Shown here: one piece after another, positions 60,518-64,000 of the stretch
Layout: the number at the start of each line of letters is the position of its first letter
Position numbering within the stretch: the first letter of the stretch is position 1
Assembly (NCBI GenBank): GCA_035235625.1
Contig: CP141140.1
Span: 14,652,685 to 14,716,684, forward strand
Source of the DNA: Saururus chinensis
Taxonomy: Eukaryota > Streptophyta > Magnoliopsida > Piperales > Saururaceae
Reading direction: 5' to 3'
Length of the DNA: 64,000 nt
Program-made: the position numbers and the translations under genes
Notes under the pieces: generated by a model
What the model was told of the DNA's origin: nothing
The model's database searches: none
Seen by the model: the letters and a program-made list of their open reading frames with translations, nothing else

Positions 60518-63171
60518 ATGGAGCGCGAGTTTGCAGCTACGTTTTTTGTGTGGCTGATCTTGCTGTTGCATCCTCTGGCTAGGATTCAGGCGAATGTGGA
60601 GGGTGCGTTTCGGTTCTCCGCCTATTTTTTTTTTATGTTTTGAATAGTAGCAGTTTTTTTCTACTGATTTTTAGCTGCTGATTGCAAAAAAAAAAATGCT
60701 GTATCTGGTCAATCTTCAAAATCCTTTTTTGGCGGATTTTCAGTGACTAGAATCTCTACTGTTAATGACTGGGCTTTGAAGGATTATTGATGTTGGCATG
60801 AGCTGTGATTCTTATTTTTGGGTGTTATTGGAGGTTGACGTGCTGGTCATTTCTATTACTGGCCCACTTATCACAAAATGCCAGATTTGGACGTGAGTTT
60901 CCCCAGATTGCAGATTTAGTACACCATAGAAGATACTTGCAGCTTCAGCTTAGCTTGTTTATAAGTGTTGCGAAAAGAAAAAATCTGACTTGACTTTTGA
61001 CTTTGGTAATGATTTGGAAGTATGTTCACCTTGTGGTTTACTTATAGCGGTTGGTTGGTATTGTCTCCTGGAACGTCAATAGACGGGTCTAGACAAGGAA
61101 TATATTACTTACTTCCAACATTTAAAAGCAACTGCTGACATACTACAAGTCTTGAGCTTAGTTACCTGGCAGAATTTCAGATATATATGCTTCTTTCCTG
61201 GAGTAATATGAGATCACCTATGCTATTAGCATAGATTTCTGTATCATTTTCATTGAAGTCATCAATGTAGTCTGGGGCAGCGTAATTTATTCTGAGTGTT
61301 TAAACATATATGTTATTTATGAACAATCAACAAACTGTGCTCAATATGACATTTATTTTTCCATTTCCCCCTCCAGATGGTGAGGGTTAGGTTAGGCGTC
61401 TAGTGTAATCCAAATGGTTAGAATAGTTATAGATGATCAATTATAAAGAAAAGTGTCCATTTGGCATGCATAAGCTTGGGAGGACTGGAGATCTGTTACT
61501 TATATTAGATGGGTCTCTCCACTGAATTAAGATATAAGTAGCATGACTGAGCAAAATTACTGAAACCAAATATATAATTTCCTGTAACACTTGGATATTA
61601 TGTATAGCTAATTCTGAAATGGTAGGAACAGGGCACATTTCGGTATCTTCTAGTAAATATAGAGAAGTGATAGTAAAAGATGCATTTCACTTTGTTGTCA
61701 AATATGGATATGATACGTGCAACTAGAAATGTTCAGAGTAGGGTAGTTTTAGATATTTATAGTAAATCAGCTGAAATTTGTATTTAACTTTAGAAAAAAA
61801 AATTGTGCATTAAGGAGAAAATTAATTGGAAAGGCAACACGATTAGAGGGGAACTCTTAAAGTATTCTTCAATCTAGTTGTCCATTCGTGTCATCATAAT
61901 GCTTCAATCTTGAGGAATAGTGTAAACTCTAAGACTTCCGTTAATTGATTTAAGTGTGTACAGTTCAATCAACAAAAAATTTCCTAATCAGTGTTTGCTG
62001 CTTAAAACATTGCAGCTACAGTTAATACCTAAAATTATATGTATAGATGAAGTATGCATGGCAGGTGAGGATGAATGAGAAGTTATTCAAAGTAAACTGC
62101 ATTCAGTCGTACCTGTTAAAAAAGAGGCCTAACAATGTGTTAAATGTTTTGCCCCTGTCTACTGTAGCTAAATAAAAAAGTCTACTAGCCTTTGTCTCTA
62201 AACTCCTGACTAACAACTTTAAAATCAAATGTGTCTCGGATTTGGAACTATAATTATTTTGATCATATGTAATATGTGGAAGTGTTATCCTTGCAACTAA
62301 AATAAGTATAACATGAAACTGTGTACAAATTGCTGGCGAGAGTAGCCAGCTCAACTTGATTGTGTTGTGTGTCTGGCAATGCAAAAAGCCTGCATTGACT
62401 TTTCCTCTCTAAAAAAAACCAAAATAAAAAGAAAAAGCATGATGAATTTTTATTTTAGTGGATTAGTGAATTTTTACTTATACTGACAGATTTCTTGCCT
62501 TCCCGACAGGTGACGCTTTACATAACCTTCGGGTCAATTTAAATGATCCTAATAATGTGCTGCAGAGTTGGGATCCCACATTGGTCAATCCTTGTACTTG
62601 GTTTCATGTTACCTGCAACAATGATAATAGTGTTATAAGAGTGTGAGTCAGTTTCTCCTCAAGTTACCCTCTTTACCCATAAATTATAGAGAAAAACATA
62701 TACTTTTTCATTCTTTTTGTCATCGCCCAGCTACCAGTATTTCTATGTTGTGAGTACTTATACGTTTCTGCATATTTTAATTTCAGAGATCTTGGAAATG
62801 CTGCATTATCTGGTCAACTGGTTCCCCAGCTTGGTCAGCTGAAAAATTTGCAGTACTTGTAAGTGAATTTTTTCTTTAGATGGTGAGTTTAATTTGTCAC
62901 CAGATGTAAGGCTAGTAAGCGGTGACCTCAAATGTATGTGGAAACTAATTCAGCTATTCTATGATGATGCTTTTACTGTGGTTATGTGTGAGCTATATAT
63001 TGCTAAACATTTTAAATATTTTCACAGGGAACTTTACAGTAATAACATTAGTGGACCTATTCCAAGCGACCTTGGAAATCTTACCAGCTTGGTGAGCTTG
63101 GATCTCTATCTGAACAATTTTTCAGGTCCCATACCTGAGTCATTGGGCAGGCTGACGAAGCTCCGTTTTCT
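60518..63171 (+). CDS. SERK: SERK-type LRR receptor kinase, exons 1-4 (gene continues beyond window)
   Basis: Exon 1 (60518-60602) encodes a signal peptide with a Phe/Leu/Ile core ([13 protein letters not shown]) ending near QANVEG. Exon 2 (62510-62642, 133 bp) encodes the N-cap [20 protein letters not shown], then the [17 protein letters not shown] box. Exon 3 (62787-62858, 72 bp) and exon 4 (63028-63171, 144 bp) encode LRRs with [17 protein letters not shown] and [18 protein letters not shown]. Exon sizes and phases match SERK genes exactly, and all splice sites are GT/AG. SERKs are plasma-membrane co-receptors for brassinosteroid, flagellin and peptide receptors and act in embryogenesis. 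Later LRRs, the Ser-Pro hinge, the membrane segment and the kinase are not seen before 64000, so intron 4 exceeds 0.8 kb. The first intron is long (about 1.9 kb). The open reading past exon 4 (to 63196) is intron. Confidence 0.95.
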
Positions 63172-64000
63172 GTATGACTCTACCTCATATTTGTAAATTT
63201 CAGTTCACAGTTTAATGTATTGACATACTTATTTGGTGTAATGCTTGCAAAATTTTACTAAAATTAGATGTCAGCTGCTACATTCTAGCGTGATTATGAT
63301 AAGATTGGTTTTTATCTCTCTTTAGATCTCAAAAATATGTTGCAGTTGAACTCCTGTAGTTCAGATTCAACTTATATCTTCTATTTTTTTTTATTTGTAG
63401 CATGTACAAGCTAATCTCCTCATAAAAGGAATATATTCGAGGTTTAGCAGAAATTCCATCTATAAGTATCATGAGTTGATGATACAAGAATTAGCCATAG
63501 TGGAAGCAGTACACTGATTCAGTAGAGCTTTGTAATTAAAATTTTTTATAAGGATTTTATGTGAATGACTATTTAAGTCCTTTCATTAGATGTTTACGTC
63601 CTTTCCAATGAGGGGTACACTATCTTGATTTTCTGCAATTAGGATATCACTAATTGGGGTTACACTGGGAATTTTAGTACATACAAGAGTTGATAGAACG
63701 ATGTTGAAGTAACTATCCATAGACTATGGTGATACTTTGGCCTACAATCAATACTCCAATGACAACTAACAGTGAAAGACTGGCACTGATAGTGATGTCC
63801 AAGTTGGGAGGCCAATTTTAATGGCATAGCAGGCTGCATCAAAATGGAAGTAATGTTTTATCCTGTTTTCTAAAATTATATAATCCCTAACCTTTAGTAG
63901 AAACTAAATTGCACTTTGTGCATATCCCTTTCAAAGACTGAAGAAGTCCTTTCTTTCTTTCTTTCTTCTATTTTTGGTAATCACTATATATTATGTAGGA
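63172..64000 (+). other. SERK intron 4 (incomplete)
   Basis: It starts with a GTATGA donor. No sequence resembling the next 72-bp LRR exon occurs before the window end. A CTTT microsatellite lies near 63949-63966. Confidence 0.7.

Overview
The window is nuclear DNA of a flowering plant. The coding genes have plant-specific forms: a SERK-type receptor kinase with the canonical small LRR exons, a plastid-targeted carbamoyl-phosphate synthase large chain, an NF-YB histone-fold factor and a plastid FAD oxidoreductase. They sit as islands in AT-rich DNA packed with plant transposons (LTR retrotransposons, MULE, hAT, PIF/Harbinger, Stowaway, LINE). The species cannot be named from the sequence; nothing points to a grass.

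Layout. 1-9 kb is a transposon pile: a hAT-like end (1-403), an LTR fragment (404-1005), a 4.96-kb LTR unit with perfect 5-bp target duplications that contains a truncated Athila-like gag-protease element (1243-6198), and a dispersed repeat split by a solo LTR (6225-8970). 9-17 kb holds a decayed copy and an intact copy of a DUF4283/zinc-knuckle LINE ORF1, and between them the kinase half of a SERK-like receptor kinase on the minus strand (11.6-14.6 kb) with transposon DNA in an intron. 17.1-28.1 kb is one MULE with about 320-345-bp inverted ends, a decayed plant-mobile-domain gene and a transposase C-terminus; a solo LTR has inserted into it, and a second solo LTR into the first. 28-35 kb is intergenic with LTR, hAT and MITE relics and a tandem duplication.

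35-45 kb is the gene island: NF-YB (minus), FAD oxidoreductase (plus) and CARB (minus), the last two convergent. 45-57 kb is again repeat-rich: a PIF/Harbinger element with TAA duplications, a hAT-like element with an 8-bp duplication, MITEs, and a second copy of the dispersed repeat split by a related solo LTR. 57-64 kb leads into the 5' half of a full SERK gene (plus strand, exons 1-4), which leaves the window.

The host genes are functionally unrelated: transcription (NF-YB), plastid redox (FAD enzyme), arginine/pyrimidine precursor synthesis (CARB) and receptor signalling (SERK). I found no operon-like or defence-island system. The most notable items are the nested insertions with readable target duplications, the ectodomain-less SERK kinase copy with a duplicated C-terminal tail motif, and the LINE ORF1 lying head-to-tail just upstream of it.
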